Assembly: GCA_023853785.1 (NCBI GenBank)
Contig: JAJIRX010000596.1
Coordinates: 1-41,218 of the forward strand
DNA: 41,218 nt
Source: Psilocybe azurescens
Lineage: Eukaryota; Basidiomycota; Agaricomycetes; Agaricales; Agrocybaceae
Direction of reading: 5' to 3'
Shown: piece by piece, positions 23,896-37,190 of the stretch
Numbering within the stretch: the stretch's first letter is position 1
Layout of the letters: each line of letters starts with the position of its first letter
The notes under the pieces: model-generated
Told to the model about the DNA's origin: nothing
Database searches by the model: none
Seen by the model: only the letters and a program-made list of their open reading frames with translations
Made by a program: the position numbers and the translations under genes

Positions 23896-25742
23896 TTACA
23901 CAAAAAAGAAGAATTTGAAAAACAAGGCGATCCCGAGCCAGGAGAGCACGACTACGAAATGAAGATGGAAATACAGACCCTCATGATATGATTGTCTACG
24001 CTGCAAGTCCTAACCTTTGCCTCATCGCAGTAAGATGCGAGTCATCGATCTTGGCAGCCTCGTTGTACGATGATTCCTTATCCGACCATTGGTTTGCAAT
24101 CTAAGGGTCGCTTCGCGTCAATAAGCTCGTACGATTGATTTATTGTGGATCAAGAAACTCACTCCGAACGTGGAGAAAGTCTCTTCAACTTTCTTCAAGA
24201 CATCCCTCAGCTCAGTCTCTTGTTTTTGTACTCGTCTGCGGTTAAGGTAATCGATTTAACATCGCTAACGGCCTTCTGAGCAGACTCTAGTGAGGTAATG
24301 GTGTCGTCGAGTACCCTAAGGAAAAATAAATCAACCCCGTCATTAGACTCTCAGATACTAGTCCAACGTACAGTTTGAAATCCTTGCGATGACGGGTTGC
24401 CTTTTGGTCTCTCTTTGAGTACCCATCGAGGAAGTACAACATTCGAATGAGCTCAACGGAGCGTCCATGGAATGGTCGACGAATTCTAGCTGCAAGCTTC
24501 AGGAGCTCCAAAATTTCTGCATTGGTGTCGATGGATGTTGCGGTCAATTTCAAGAGGATATCTTTGACCTTCTCCCATTCCGCTTCTATATCATCAACGG
24601 TCGGCCCTTGAGATGATAAATGCTTGGTAAGGTTGTCCACCAAGCTAAGAACGGCGATTAGTAACCGTTAAAAGTATCTCTTGAATCAGAGATGGAACAA
24701 ACCGTTGCAAGGCTTCCCACACCAGAGAGCTTCTGAGATAGTCTTTCCAGTCCGGAGTGACTTCATCCCCAGAGAGCAAGGCAAAAGGAATGTAGGCAAG
24801 CATTAAAGTCATGATCACAATCCTGCTCGTTTCCTATTGATAACAATTAATCAGAGAATCAGGGTTTGTTTTTGAACGGCCACTAACCGTTGACGTAGGA
24901 GACTTGGTTGCTTTCGCAATTATTCCATGGATTGCTCTGCGCACCTCGGATAACAGTTTACCACCACGCCTACACAATTAAAAAAGGAAACTAGTAAGAA
25001 TCAAGGATACTTACTGCTGAATGATATCGCGCTCCGCAAGTTTATTGGCCAAGAAAAAGGTGGATAACGCTCGAAGCGTGTTGATATCGTCTGTGGAGCG
25101 GGGTACATGACGACTGGCTTCAAGGTGGATTTTCACCTCCGGAGACATTTTCTGCGTAAAATGTGAGTTGTTCGAATGAGATTGTTATTTGATTGATTAT
25201 CCCATACCAAGAAACGTTCCGTTGCGAGATCGTTGAAAACCTTCTCGAGCATTTTCCTGTCATAGTCCCATGCAGTGATGAAGATGAATGCAATGTCAAC
25301 GCCAGTCGCCGGCGGTAGATGGTCACGACTCTCTTTCCGATGTGAGGCGTAGAAATCGAGCAAAATTCTAGAAGAGAGAATTGTCAACCATCTAATGAGA
25401 GAAAAGCAAGAAACCCGTAAAAAGTCACCTTTCCAGGATAGGAATTGTTCCAGTATATATATCGAAGGCATCCCATTCAAGTTCTGCAGAGGAGTCGACT
25501 TTCCTGATAAGATCTTGAATACAATCGTAAACCACGCGTGCTCGAAAGTAAATTTGGCTCGATGAGTGGACATCCCGAACAAACTGGCTGACGTCGATGG
25601 CGATGCGCTGAAGGAGTACCTTTATCAAGTCAGTAGCGGGTGCGCCTTCTCGAATCTTTTCAACTTGTGCTGAGATAGACAAGTCTATAGGAAGAGCACC
25701 GGTTTGGCTTTGAGTAGATGAAGGAGCGGCCTTGGGGGCCAT
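23896..25742 (-). CDS. Unknown protein with C-terminal membrane anchor
   Basis: I do not recognise this protein. Nine exons by eye: 25742-25429, 25367-25208, 25151-25015, 24969-24888, 24833-24703, 24644-24372, 24315-24163, 24100-24015 and 23951-23896, with 50-65 nt introns, about 460 aa. The first 100 residues are helical (MAPKAAPSSTQSQTGALPI, then VEKIREGAPATDLIKVLLQR). The middle has FIFITAWDYDRKMLEKVFND and a hydrophobic patch RIVIMTLMLAYIPFALLSG. The later part is Lys/Glu-rich coiled coil (VQKQETELRDVLKKVEETF). The last exon can encode VVLSWLGIALFFKFFFFV and stop, a textbook tail anchor. Two frame corrections are required, near 24223-24235 and at the last junction. The splice sites and length conservation make a real gene likely; topology suggests a cytosolic protein anchored in an internal membrane. 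Confidence 0.7.
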
Positions 25743-27030
25743 GATGGGATAGAACTGCGACTAATTGACAGGCAAGGTCGTTGTGTCGTTTCTGGGAGCA
25801 GAAGTCTGCAGCAATTATATAGCATTCGACGCATCCCATAAAAGTACACAGTATAAAATGACGAGCGCTTAGAGTGAGATGAAACCATGGAGTAGGTAAT
25901 CAGCAGACGAAAACCTGTGGTACTGGAAAGAAGACACAAAGGCCGATCAATTCACTAAATTATTTCACAGAACCAGGGAAGAAGTCAAGATACAGTGATC
26001 TCCACAGGGTTGGAATCTCTCAGGCCACGGCCACACTGCTCGACACGGATGAAGATGATAAGCCAAATGAGATATTGTCTTCAAATCGATACCTAGTAAA
26101 TGAAAGAGATCACACCATTTCGTATGTACATATTTGTTCCGTTCCTCTTAAGGAGGAAAACAACGCATCACTCTTTTGTTTTTGTGGTGATTGGACCTCT
26201 ATGACCCTGATTAGTACCTCTCCATGTTTGTTGTGTCCCAAAAATATACTGAACAATGAACTCAAGCCGCCGTAGCGAAGCGAGGTGCGGCTTGTCATGA
26301 ATAAGATTTTCAAGTGAGCCAATCAATCCCATTGGAAACCAACACGGGTAGAGCGTGTGCCACAAGATCAAGCCAGACCCATAATGCCGAAGTCATGCAA
26401 TTCAAGCATAGAGAAGAAAAATTTATATCGATAATCGATTGTTAATTTCCCCTCGGAACGGAAAACAAGATCGGAGATGTGAAACGGGTATGTAAAGAAA
26501 AGGAGGTATACCTCGTTGAAGAGGCATGGAGAAGGTGAGGCTGTTGCAATAGGCTGTCAGTTATCAAATACAACGCCACTAAAATTTGACTGCAATAAGC
26601 GCTCCATGGCACCATAATCAGCCTGAGTGCAAACGTTATCCAAGACCCCAAAGAAGACTTAACGTCGCTGTCATTTGCTTTTAGAATTCACGAACCAAGT
26701 ATGTGTTCAAGTAGACACGAGTATTGCTGAAGGTATAGAGCTGAGGGTATCGTAGGATTGGGGCGAGGACACGGGCAGGAGTCTGCAGTCAGAGTCTGTT
26801 CAAAGTAGATCTGTTGGACACGAAGTGATAGGAAGACGAGCGCGCCGTGCATGCCAAGGTCTCAATGTGGATGGCTTCGGAGTTTGAATTACAAAATTAA
26901 TTTGTCATTTAAGCTTAAAGGGCCGGACGTGAACTGGACGTGACTCGTCTGCGTCTTGCTTCACAGCTTATATCCAACGATCCACTTTGAATTGTATTAC
27001 CATGCATGGGAGAGTCTCCTTGACTCTACG
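25743..27030. other. Spacer between the anchored protein and the XPB relic
   Basis: About 1.3 kb of divergent spacer. Small frames on both strands (26075-26371, 26442-26651) have no recognisable motif. It should include the promoter of the leftward gene at 25742. Confidence 0.35.
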
Positions 27031-27033
27031 ATG

Positions 27034-29340
<2,307 letters not shown>

Positions 29341-29668
29341 TCTCCTAGTACCATGCGTCACCGATGTATATATATCTCACGATAAATTTAAATATAATAA
29401 ATAACCCAGTTAGTCCTGAGTTTGTCCTGAGTAGGAGACATTCAGTTGAGCTTTTCTGTCCCTTTCGACCTGTGGTACTGGCCAAGACGGTGTCAGGTGG
29501 TGAACTGAACATGGAGTTGGCGCTACAAATTAAGAGACTGTCGACAAGGGACATTACCTACACTCAGCAGGAAAAATGTAACAGGCAACTAAAACTCCGG
29601 GGGAAGCAGATATGTACATTTAACGTGTTATAATCTTTACGAATGGTCTTGTCAATAAAAAAAATGCT

Positions 29669-29827
29669 GAGGAGAGGAAAAGGAGTAAAAATAACAATGA
29701 GAGAGGTGGTGGTATAAATTATACGAGACGGGGTGGGGATGTACAAAAGCAAAAAAATTGGTGAGGATAAAGGAATAAAAACAATGGTGAGAGTGGTGGT
29801 GGTATAAATCAGACCAGCCGGGGTGGG
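29669..29827. repeat. Imperfect direct repeat, two units of about 68 bp
   Basis: Units about 29669-29736 and 29760-29827 both run G/A-rich (GAGGA...GGA.TAAAAA), then ACAATG, GAGAG-GGTGGTGGTATAAAT and finally ACGAG/ACCAG, CGGGGTGGG. The offset is about 91-96 bp. On the minus strand this gives the repeated peptide LIYTTT / IIYTTT. It looks like a local tandem duplication. Confidence 0.7.
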
Positions 29828-30734
29828 TCTCGACACTGTCGTTCTATTTCTTGTTCTATCAGCTTTTGTTGCTTCTCTCGCTGAGCGCGATGTTCAGAGG
29901 TTTACACATTGGAAAGATAGATGAAAATGCACTGCTTTCAAAGCTTCAGCCGTAGTCAGTACTGAATCAAGTGTTGCTTCTGTCAACTCGGCCATCCATT
30001 AAGAGAGAAATGAATTTCTGCTCTGCTGAAGAATCAAGATGACCGAAGACATACGGCATCCGTGGCCTGTCGCGATATCTTTGCCAGGTGCTAAGGTGTT
30101 ACATGAGCAAGTTTGTGTAGACGCTGGTAGTGCGCTGCGAAATCAATTGAAGGATAAGTAAATGTATTAAAAGCGGTGAAAGTAGTGCAAGTGGTGCACT
30201 TTGGTTGACGTCAATCGAAGGACGACTTATCAGCTTTTAAGGATATGAATGACTTGCAGACTGGCTGCGAGTGGACCGTGGAAACATACTGTACATGGTG
30301 CCAGAGACTGACTCGTGAGTAAACTGTAGTGGGCTCAGAGAAGGTGACCTGCATGTCTCAGAGAGTGACAGTGTCGCAGGAAAGTGGATTTGGCGAAGTA
30401 ACTGAGCGTCCAACTTACTGTGACCATGCTTTCTTCTCTCTCTAATACTCCTCCTCCTTTTATTCTCCTCTTCTCCATTGCACTGTCTGAGCGGCTCTCT
30501 GGGTGTCTCTACACATGAGTAAGGACCGGAATCAGGCAGGCCATCCCACAAATCGCAGAAACAGGCATGTAAAAGACTCGAAAGTCGAAGACGATCAATG
30601 ACTTGCTATTATTATTTTCCACGATTACAGGACTTGGGACCTTGAATTGTAATAGAACTGAACTATGAACGTTGAGCTGGAGCCATTCAACGTCGTTGTT
30701 CTTTCTTATTGTCTTTGGAAGGCGTCGGACTATT

Positions 30735-30762
30735 AGTATTAAACGTTATTAAACGTTAAACC
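30735..30762. repeat. Short tandem repeat of ATTAAACGTT
   Basis: Two full copies of ATTAAACGTT are followed by a partial TTAAAC. Too short to interpret. Confidence 0.5.
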
Positions 30763-32288
30763 TCTGTCATAGACATGTGCTAAAAATAGTTTGTTCACGA
30801 CTACTGCAGTGGCCGTTTGGCGCGCGCTGAAGAAGACTTTGACATTGCCTGCCAGATGGTTCAGAACAAACCCAGGAATGAATGTCAGTGTTAAAATACA
30901 GTCTCGGACTCACGTTTATGAGATTTTCTTGTACTTATGACTTATATATGATATAAGTAGATTAATGATCACGGCGGCGAACCTGTTGGGCGTCTCTGCG
31001 CGCCAATCATTGATATCTACACCTTGGAATACTGCTCGTCCAGTCTACTCTACCCACTGTTATTAATGGTCTTGAAAGCGGCCTAACTTACTGATATGCT
31101 GTCGCATTTTTCGGACCAGCTCGTAGCTGCATGCCGCGACGCCTAGAGCTACGACGATTACCGTTGTCTGAACAGACACAGGCGTGAACGTTACCAAACC
31201 TAGAAACAGGAATTGTTCTATTAAAAGGGGTGTTTCTTTTACTCGAGTACAGTCATATTCGTATCCAAAATCGACGCCCTAAATGACCATCTCGACGGCT
31301 GCTGTAGTTCTCTAGCTACCGGCGAGAGTGTAACAGGGTGTGTGTGTGGAAATACTCCTACTGAAAGATTACGACGACCATGCTAGAACCACGTTTAGTG
31401 TGACCACCTTTACCACTAGCACAAACACCGACACCGATAAGCTCAATCTCAACATCCACTGGACTTCCCTTTAGTCCAAGCTGTAATTTAATGACTGCAA
31501 TTCTCTACAATTGCGGTTTCCTCGGCACTCTAATCAGCCATATTAATGAATCGCACATGTGCATTGTGCTGGACGCGCGGTGCATAGACTTCATAGCGAT
31601 ATCAACCTAACGTACATGATAAGCGAGAACTAGTTGCTGGCTCCTCGAATAATGGACTGAACGCTAATTATAACTCTACCCATAATGATGAGGCTCACAG
31701 TCACCGGCTAAACCCAGGAACGTGTATGGAGTTGCTAAATATAGGTATACGCCATTCCCACGAGGAACAGTTGTCGTTAGGACGACGACGTACGGCTTAG
31801 GTAACACATTCATGGTTGCACTTTGAACCATTAACTCAATCTTTCTCGATGATGATCGCGCGCTTCTTCCAAGCTTTTTCCAATGGACACCAGTTTTCAA
31901 GGTCGCAGGTTCAAAGATTACGAGAATACGAGAATACCTCCAGCATTATAGCGTCTAGAAGAACGGCAAAAACCACTACTTATCTAGAAGTTTTCAATGG
32001 TCTAACCCCATATGTTGCGTCCTATCTGTATGTAACTGATGTGCATAGTTGCAACTCGCCAATAAACTCAGGTCCCTGTCGACCAGTTTAAGCCGAATAA
32101 ATGACGACAATACCCTGATAGGGCGAATTCTGGGCGGAATCAAGCATGCCGCTCGGGCTGCAAAAGCCGGAAGCATAATTTTCCGTAAAATTTGACTATA
32201 TTGAGAACAAATTTTGAGAGTTGATCCTGACCGCGTTCGACAGGTTCATCATCCGCTCATTTCCTGATTAGCTTCAGGAACTGTTGTT

Positions 32289-32294
32289 TATAAA
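32289..32294 (+). promoter_or_regulatory. TATA box of the AA14 gene
   Basis: TATAAA about 170 bp before the start codon, followed by a long pyrimidine-rich leader (32300-32455) containing repeated GACCTC. A TATA box plus CT-rich start region is typical of strongly regulated secreted-enzyme genes in basidiomycetes. No direct proof of use. Confidence 0.5.
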
Positions 32295-32317
32295 GTTCTG
32301 TGGCAACTTTTTCTACA

Positions 32318-32347
32318 CCCTCGACCGCGACCTCGACCTCGACCTCA
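32318..32347 (+). repeat. GACCTC hexamer microrepeat in the AA14 leader
   Basis: Four imperfect copies of the hexamer (one reads GACCGC) in the presumed 5' UTR of the monooxygenase gene. Length variation here would change leader length only. Confidence 0.5.
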
Positions 32348-32460
32348 ACACCCTCGCCACGACCTCCCCTCTCTACGCCTTCCTCCCCTTTTGTACTATT
32401 CCTCTCGGTTTAGCTCCCCACTCTCATTCTATCTCCTCACGCTCATTTTACAGCTGCTCA

Positions 32461-34500
32461 ATGATTCGAGCTGCAACACTTTTCGCAGCGGCCGTATGGC
32501 TCAGTGGCGCGAACGCCCATCTTGCCGCTTTCCACAAGGGAATGTACTGCCTGAATGTGCGTTCTTTTTCGGGGATTTGAAAATGTTTCGAAGCGCTGAA
32601 TGAATGAATGAATTATATTCTATAGGGTCCGCAAATCGCGGAAGACTTGAATTCCTATGCGATTGTCTCGCCTCTCTATCAGCTAGGTTTCAACGATTGG
32701 TGGTGTATGCATCTCTTTCTACCTTCATTTATGAACACAATTTTCTCATTCGTTTTCCTACAGTTCATCACATCAACGGCGTACGTTTTTGCCAAATGCA
32801 TACTGTGTCTATTTCTGAAGTTTGGAAAAATAGTGTGATCAATATCCTCCTGCAGATGGAGACTTCCTCGAGCTGTGAGTTTCAATTGTGCTACTCTATC
32901 CTCACATCCAAAGTTGATATACTATGTCTCGCAGGCCCGCAGGTGGAAGCTTCACCGTTGAAATAGCGTCCAACCGCGCAAAGACCACATTGTCTTACAA
33001 CGGTCGCGATACCTCAGAATGGCCGGATGGTGCAACTTATCCCGAAGACTATGTTCGTCGTCCTTCTCTACTGCCTCGTATGGATATGGTTAATTAAACA
33101 ACGTATCTGCTTTCTTTTTCATTTACAGAACGTCCCCTCTTGCATCACGTCTCCGAACAGTGAGCAACCCTCGTTATCCCCACATCCCTTGGCATTGCCA
33201 TAACGCGTTCTTGCCTTCTTTTCTTGCTCAGTGCACGCCCAAAACCAGTCTATGGCCGCAGGAACCGCGTTCGCCATCTCGTACCAGGTACGTTTGTTTC
33301 CACCCAATTTCTCTCCAAAGTTCATATTTTGATCCAATTTGCTTTCCTTGTACAGTCGGATATCAAGCAAGTGACTCCTCAAAACCTTGCTGTCTTCACG
33401 GTTCGCTACAAGTGAGTTCTGAACGCCATCGCAATCGAAGTGTGGCATCCTTATCTGCATGTCGCAAAAAGCACCCCGTGGAAGCGAGTCCTCAGCTACG
33501 ATGTTCCTGCCAACATGCCTGCCTGCCCTCCAGGAGGCTGCATCTGCGCTGTAAGTAATCCAAATCTTTCCTTAAAGTCCAAGTGCAAATTCTCATCTTT
33601 TCTCGTTCACATAGTGGGGCTGGGTACGACTTTCTTCACATTCCTCCTGTGCTCAACATTCCTAACTCTGTTCTTGTTAATTTAATCAATCAAGGTCCCC
33701 AACGGCTGCGGCCAGCCCAACATATACCAGCAAGCCTACAAGTGCCAGGTCACAAACGCCAAAAGCACCACGCCCATTGCCGCTCCGAAGCCGCCCGTGT
33801 GGTGCGAGGGCAACCTAGGCGCCTGTGTCAAGGGCTCCAAGCAGATGATCTACTGGAACCAGAACGAGGGCAACAACATCGCTGTGGACGGGTATGACCT
33901 CGCCGGGGACTTCAAGTCGCCAGCGTATAATAGCAAGTTGGGTTTTGCTGATGGTGCGTTCTTTCTCTGTTTCTTTGTTACTCGTTTATATGTGTATTGT
34001 GGGATGGGATTGGGCTGACTGATATGTTGGGATATATAGGCGCGCAGAATGATATCTTCTCTGGTGCCCCATCTGCTCCTGCCGGGAACTCGGGCTCTAA
34101 CACCGGCGGGTCATCGTCGAACAGCGGCTCAGGATCCAACACCTCAGGATCCAACAACGCAGGATCCAACAACTCAGGCTCCAACTCAGGCTCGGGTTCA
34201 GGCTCCTCGAACTCGAACTCGGGCGCTCCAAACGTCGCCGGCCTCGCAGCAGGCGCCAGTACCAGTGCCTCCGCCGCCGCTCCCTCTGCCTCCGCCGCTG
34301 CCGCTACCAGCAGTAATAACGGCTCTGGCAACCCCGACACGGGCATCCCGAACCAGGCTCCATCATGCAAGAAGCGGGCCTCGAGGCGTAGGCGCACGTT
34401 GGCGTTCTCAGACGAGGCGACGTCCGAGCTCATCAAGAAGTCGCCGCAGGATGTGGGGATCACGGCGCATAGGCGCTTCCATGCGCGCAGGGAGTGGTAA
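32461..34500 (+). CDS. AA14-type lytic polysaccharide monooxygenase, secreted
   Basis: Copper enzyme family known from white-rot fungi to oxidise recalcitrant xylan on cellulose. Twelve exons by eye: 32461-32556, 32626-32704, 32764-32780 (17 nt), 32834-32874, 32935-33052, 33129-33159, 33232-33287, 33356-33411, 33472-33550, 33615-33623 (9 nt), 33695-33953 and 34040-34500, total 1302 nt, perfectly in frame, 433 aa. Signal peptide residues 1-19 end in GANA, leaving His20 as the mature N-terminal residue, first ligand of the histidine brace. Family blocks follow: [59 protein letters not shown] (second brace His), [44 protein letters not shown] and VDGYDLAG (candidate axial Tyr). After DGAQNDIF comes a roughly 100-residue Ser/Gly/Asn/Ala linker and a basic Arg-rich C-terminus, with no carbohydrate-binding module and no GPI-type tail. 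Confidence 0.88.
34118..34215 (+). repeat. Coding 15-bp repeats (Gly-Ser-Asn linker) in the AA14 gene
   Basis: Repeated GGATCCAAC/ATCA-type units encode a GSNxSG linker at the C-terminal side of the catalytic domain. They include several GGATCC sites in a row. Such linkers are flexible, often O-glycosylated and length-variable between strains. Confidence 0.7.
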
Positions 34501-34769
34501 ATCACCACCACCGCACATCGGCGTTTTGTGTGTGTTTTAGCTTCCCTTCCTTCCCCCTTCCCTCGCTGCCTGTCTCGTCGAACCTTCGCCCTTTGTCCTT
34601 CCTATTGCTCGATACCCGGAGTTGATTTCCACCCACCTACACTTCGTACTTCCTTCTTGCGGGTCAACACCCCTCGAGGATGGGAGGAGCGCACATGCTT
34701 GAGGTATCCCTTCTATTCATCCCATTGCAATATCCCATCACATCGCCGGAAGCTAGCGCCTGGCGTTCG

Positions 34770-34793
34770 CTGTTGTTGTTGTTGTTGTTGTTA
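34770..34793 (+). repeat. TTG/GTT trinucleotide microsatellite
   Basis: Seven to eight tandem GTT units followed by TTATTAG, in the AA14 3' flank. Confidence 0.8.
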
Positions 34794-35169
34794 TTAGTTT
34801 CGGCCGCTGTTGTTGCTTACTCACTTGCTCGCTTACTAACCCACACCGTCTGTACATCCATTGTCCTCACTATTCTTCTCCCTTTCTTCTTTCCTTTCCT
34901 TTCAAAATGTAGTAGAAATCCGCAGGTCCTGTCTGAAGTATGCACTGCTGGGTTTTGTGTACCCAGGTCGTCGTATGGTAGAGTAGAAAACATGGAATCG
35001 GAACTGGAATCTGGTTGTTCCTTATATAACCCCACTCCTTCTCCTCTTGTTCCTTCTCCTCTTCCTCCACCATCTCTCTTCCTCTGACTTTACCGATCTT
35101 GTTGCCCTTACCCTTGAGTAGCTAGCTGCATGCTCACAGTCGTGCATGTCCTATTCTTGCTCTCGTGAT

Positions 35170-35240
35170 CCACGTTCTCTCCCCGGTTCACATCCACGTT
35201 CTCTCCCCGGTTCACATCCACATTCACGTTCACGTTCACG
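35170..35240 (+). repeat. Exact 24-bp tandem duplication plus TTCACG triplication
   Basis: The 24-mer beginning CCACGTTCTCTCC occurs exactly twice back to back (35170-35193 and 35194-35217), followed by three TTCACG units (35223-35240). Perfect identity suggests a recent slippage event. Confidence 0.85.
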
Positions 35241-35888
35241 TTAACACTTATACCACTTCCTATTCCTATTCCTCACTATCATCTGTCACCATCCCATTTT
35301 GATATCCCTCATACGTCGACTTCACTTTGGTCGCCGTGTATTGTTGCTTTTCTAGTACTACCCCTCCAATTGGTGTACATCCTATAGTGCCCTACTCTAT
35401 CCACTCCAGCTGTGCTGTTGATGTAGATTTCTAGATGTCGATACGTTCTTATTGTATGGAAACGTGTAAATCGTTTACATTTCTTGGCGTATTGTAAAAT
35501 CACCTCCGTAAGAATGCGTCCTTGATGTGAATCTGTATTTTCCTGTGAAGCATGTGAAGGGTAGCTGTAGTTACAGGCTTAGCTCCAAACCAAGATGATA
35601 TAGAATTTTGAGATGGGGTTGTGAATTTATTAAGAAACCTATTATCTATATATGCATTAAGAAGATTTCGTCCGCGTTCAAGCGAGTGGTAGTCCAGGTG
35701 GTAGGTAGTGGTTGATCATAACGCTAATACCGAAAAAGGCCCAAAAGAAAGAGCATCATCAGTAAGTACATAAATCGTAGCCCTGCAGCACGTAAGTAAG
35801 TCATCGTCGTCTAATAAAGTAAGTGTCTAAATAATTTTCCTTCCACGATATATGTAGTCGAGGTTTATGGGTAAGACCCCAACCACGA

Positions 35889-37190
35889 TTAGACGTATTT
35901 AGAGAAGAGTGGTATCAATGACTGTGCCAGTGTGTAGCTGAACACCAACTTAGGTCCAACAACGAGAATCTACTCAGGAGTAAGCAACCTGATTATGGGC
36001 AATAGAGGGGCTAGTATGTCGTACCTTGGGCGTGAGGCCCTTGAAGAAGGCCGATGGTCCTTCGTTTTTGATGAGGTCCTTGACCACGGTCACGCCGTGC
36101 ACCTTGCGCTCAAAGTTGGCGTTCTGTATACGGGTCTTGACGGTATCAAGGGGCGCCGCGACGGTGATAGAGGCGACGGCACCTGCGATGGAGGCGATGA
36201 AGTTTTGGCCCCATGTTGCTTTTGAGTAGTCGGACACGCCGAGGACATATTCCTTCGTTACGGCCGAAGCACCGAAGAGCTGCAAAAAGGAGAGAAGACA
36301 CAATGTCAGGTGAGGATTCTTTGGAAAGGAAAGGAGAGGATAAGATGGGGAAGAGAACGAACAGCAAAGCTTCCAGGTGCGTTACGGGCCATGGTCCATC
36401 CCCAACCACGGTAGAGCGTCGTACCCTCCTCCATGAAGATTCGGATGAATCCACGACCACGGAAAGCTTCGGGGTTCACCTGACGCTTGATCTTCAAGGC
36501 ATCCAATGGCAATAGGACCTTTCAAAGCACAACTAGATTAATCATTGCCTAGTTAGCCAGAAATATGAATGCAACATACGACTTCTCCGATACCTGTCAA
36601 GCTTGATCCAACGCGTCAGTCCCAAATTTAGAATCTTCGGAAAAAGTAGCAGCAGCAGCAGCTGCTGCAAGCACATGTGCATACCTTCCGGCTGTGGCCT
36701 GCATCATCATCTTTCCTTTACGCTCGCCAAAAGTGTTTGTGAAGTTGGACTTGTAGTGTTTGTTGATGATATCGTTGAACCAAGGCTGTCCGCCGAACTT
36801 GTACACTCGCTGGGCGACCTTGTATCCGGCGGCATAGCCAAGACCAGGGAAGAGCGACAGAAACTTGGTGGCGAGGGGTGCTGAGGCAGCGTCACGGAAG
36901 ATAATGGGTGAAATGGTCGAGGCAGAAACCTAGAAGCCGAAGATAAGGGTTAAGAACAGTCTTCCCTGAGAAACCATCCTTCAAACGCGCACCTTGGCCT
37001 TATTGCTCATCAAGCGCTTAGCCACGGTGTCCACAGGGTGGAAAATGAGGAGCTCGGCAATTCCTGAATTGAAATAAACGTTATTAGAATTCGTAACAAC
37101 GCGTCGGCGTCAGCGACTTACCCGATGCTCCCGATCCCAAAACCCGAGCAGCAGCGGAATCCTTTCCATTGGAAGATGAGGGGGCGACAT
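35889..37190 (-). CDS. GGC1: Mitochondrial GTP/GDP carrier, Ggc1 type
   Basis: Mitochondrial carrier family, inner membrane, exchanging GTP for GDP; in yeast Ggc1 also affects iron homeostasis. Seven exons by eye: 37190-37122, 37063-36993, 36929-36685, 36601-36580 (22 nt), 36518-36363, 36279-36025 and 35969-35889. All three carrier signatures are present: HPVDTVAKR, PLDALKIKR and PLDTVKTRI. Ggc1-specific blocks are FPGLGYAAGYKVAQRVYKFG, NPEAFRGRGFIRI, LYRGWGWTMARNAPGSFALFG, FIASIAGAV and NEGPSAFFKGLTPK. It ends LIPLFSKYV. The exons sum to 899 nt, one short of 300 codons. The break is at the C5 run in codons 3-4 (37182-37186): with one more C the N-terminus would read SPP followed by SSSNGKDSAAARVLGSGAS. 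This makes a single missing base the best explanation and gives a 299-aa protein, the usual length. Confidence 0.93.
36646..36669 (-). repeat. CAG/CTG repeat with palindromic centre, in a GGC1 intron
   Basis: Within intron 3 (36684-36602) a run of CAG is followed directly by CTG units, making a self-complementary hairpin. It is non-coding by the splice model. Confidence 0.75.

Larger units (their letters stand above)
29345..32280. other. Gene-poor region with local repeats
   Basis: Nearly 3 kb without a convincing gene. It holds a duplicated unit near 29.7 kb, a short TTAAACG tandem near 30.74 kb, and a 104-codon minus frame (30237-30551) rich in Arg/Ser that has no motif. No transposon ends, tRNA or other structural RNA could be recognised. 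Confidence 0.35.
34501..35888. other. Spacer between the convergent AA14 and carrier genes
   Basis: The 3' ends of two converging genes. Largely C/T-rich at first, with several small repeats, then AT-rich towards 35888. Open frames here follow the CT composition and show no domain. It probably contains both 3' UTRs. Confidence 0.4.

Noticed and set aside
33978..34511. 177-codon minus-strand frame rich in Pro, Glu and Leu
   Set aside because: It is the mirror of the Gly/Ser/Asn linker of the AA14 gene on the plus strand, which is fully spliced and in frame; low-complexity DNA gives long antisense frames.
34049..34540. 163-codon plus-strand frame overlapping the AA14 last exon
   Set aside because: Shifted reading of the same repeat-rich exon; lacks the conserved residues.
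36597..36806. Possible alanine-rich coding stretch through the CAG/CTG repeat
   Set aside because: The conserved carrier sequence requires this to be intron 3; reading through it would destroy the Ggc1 alignment.
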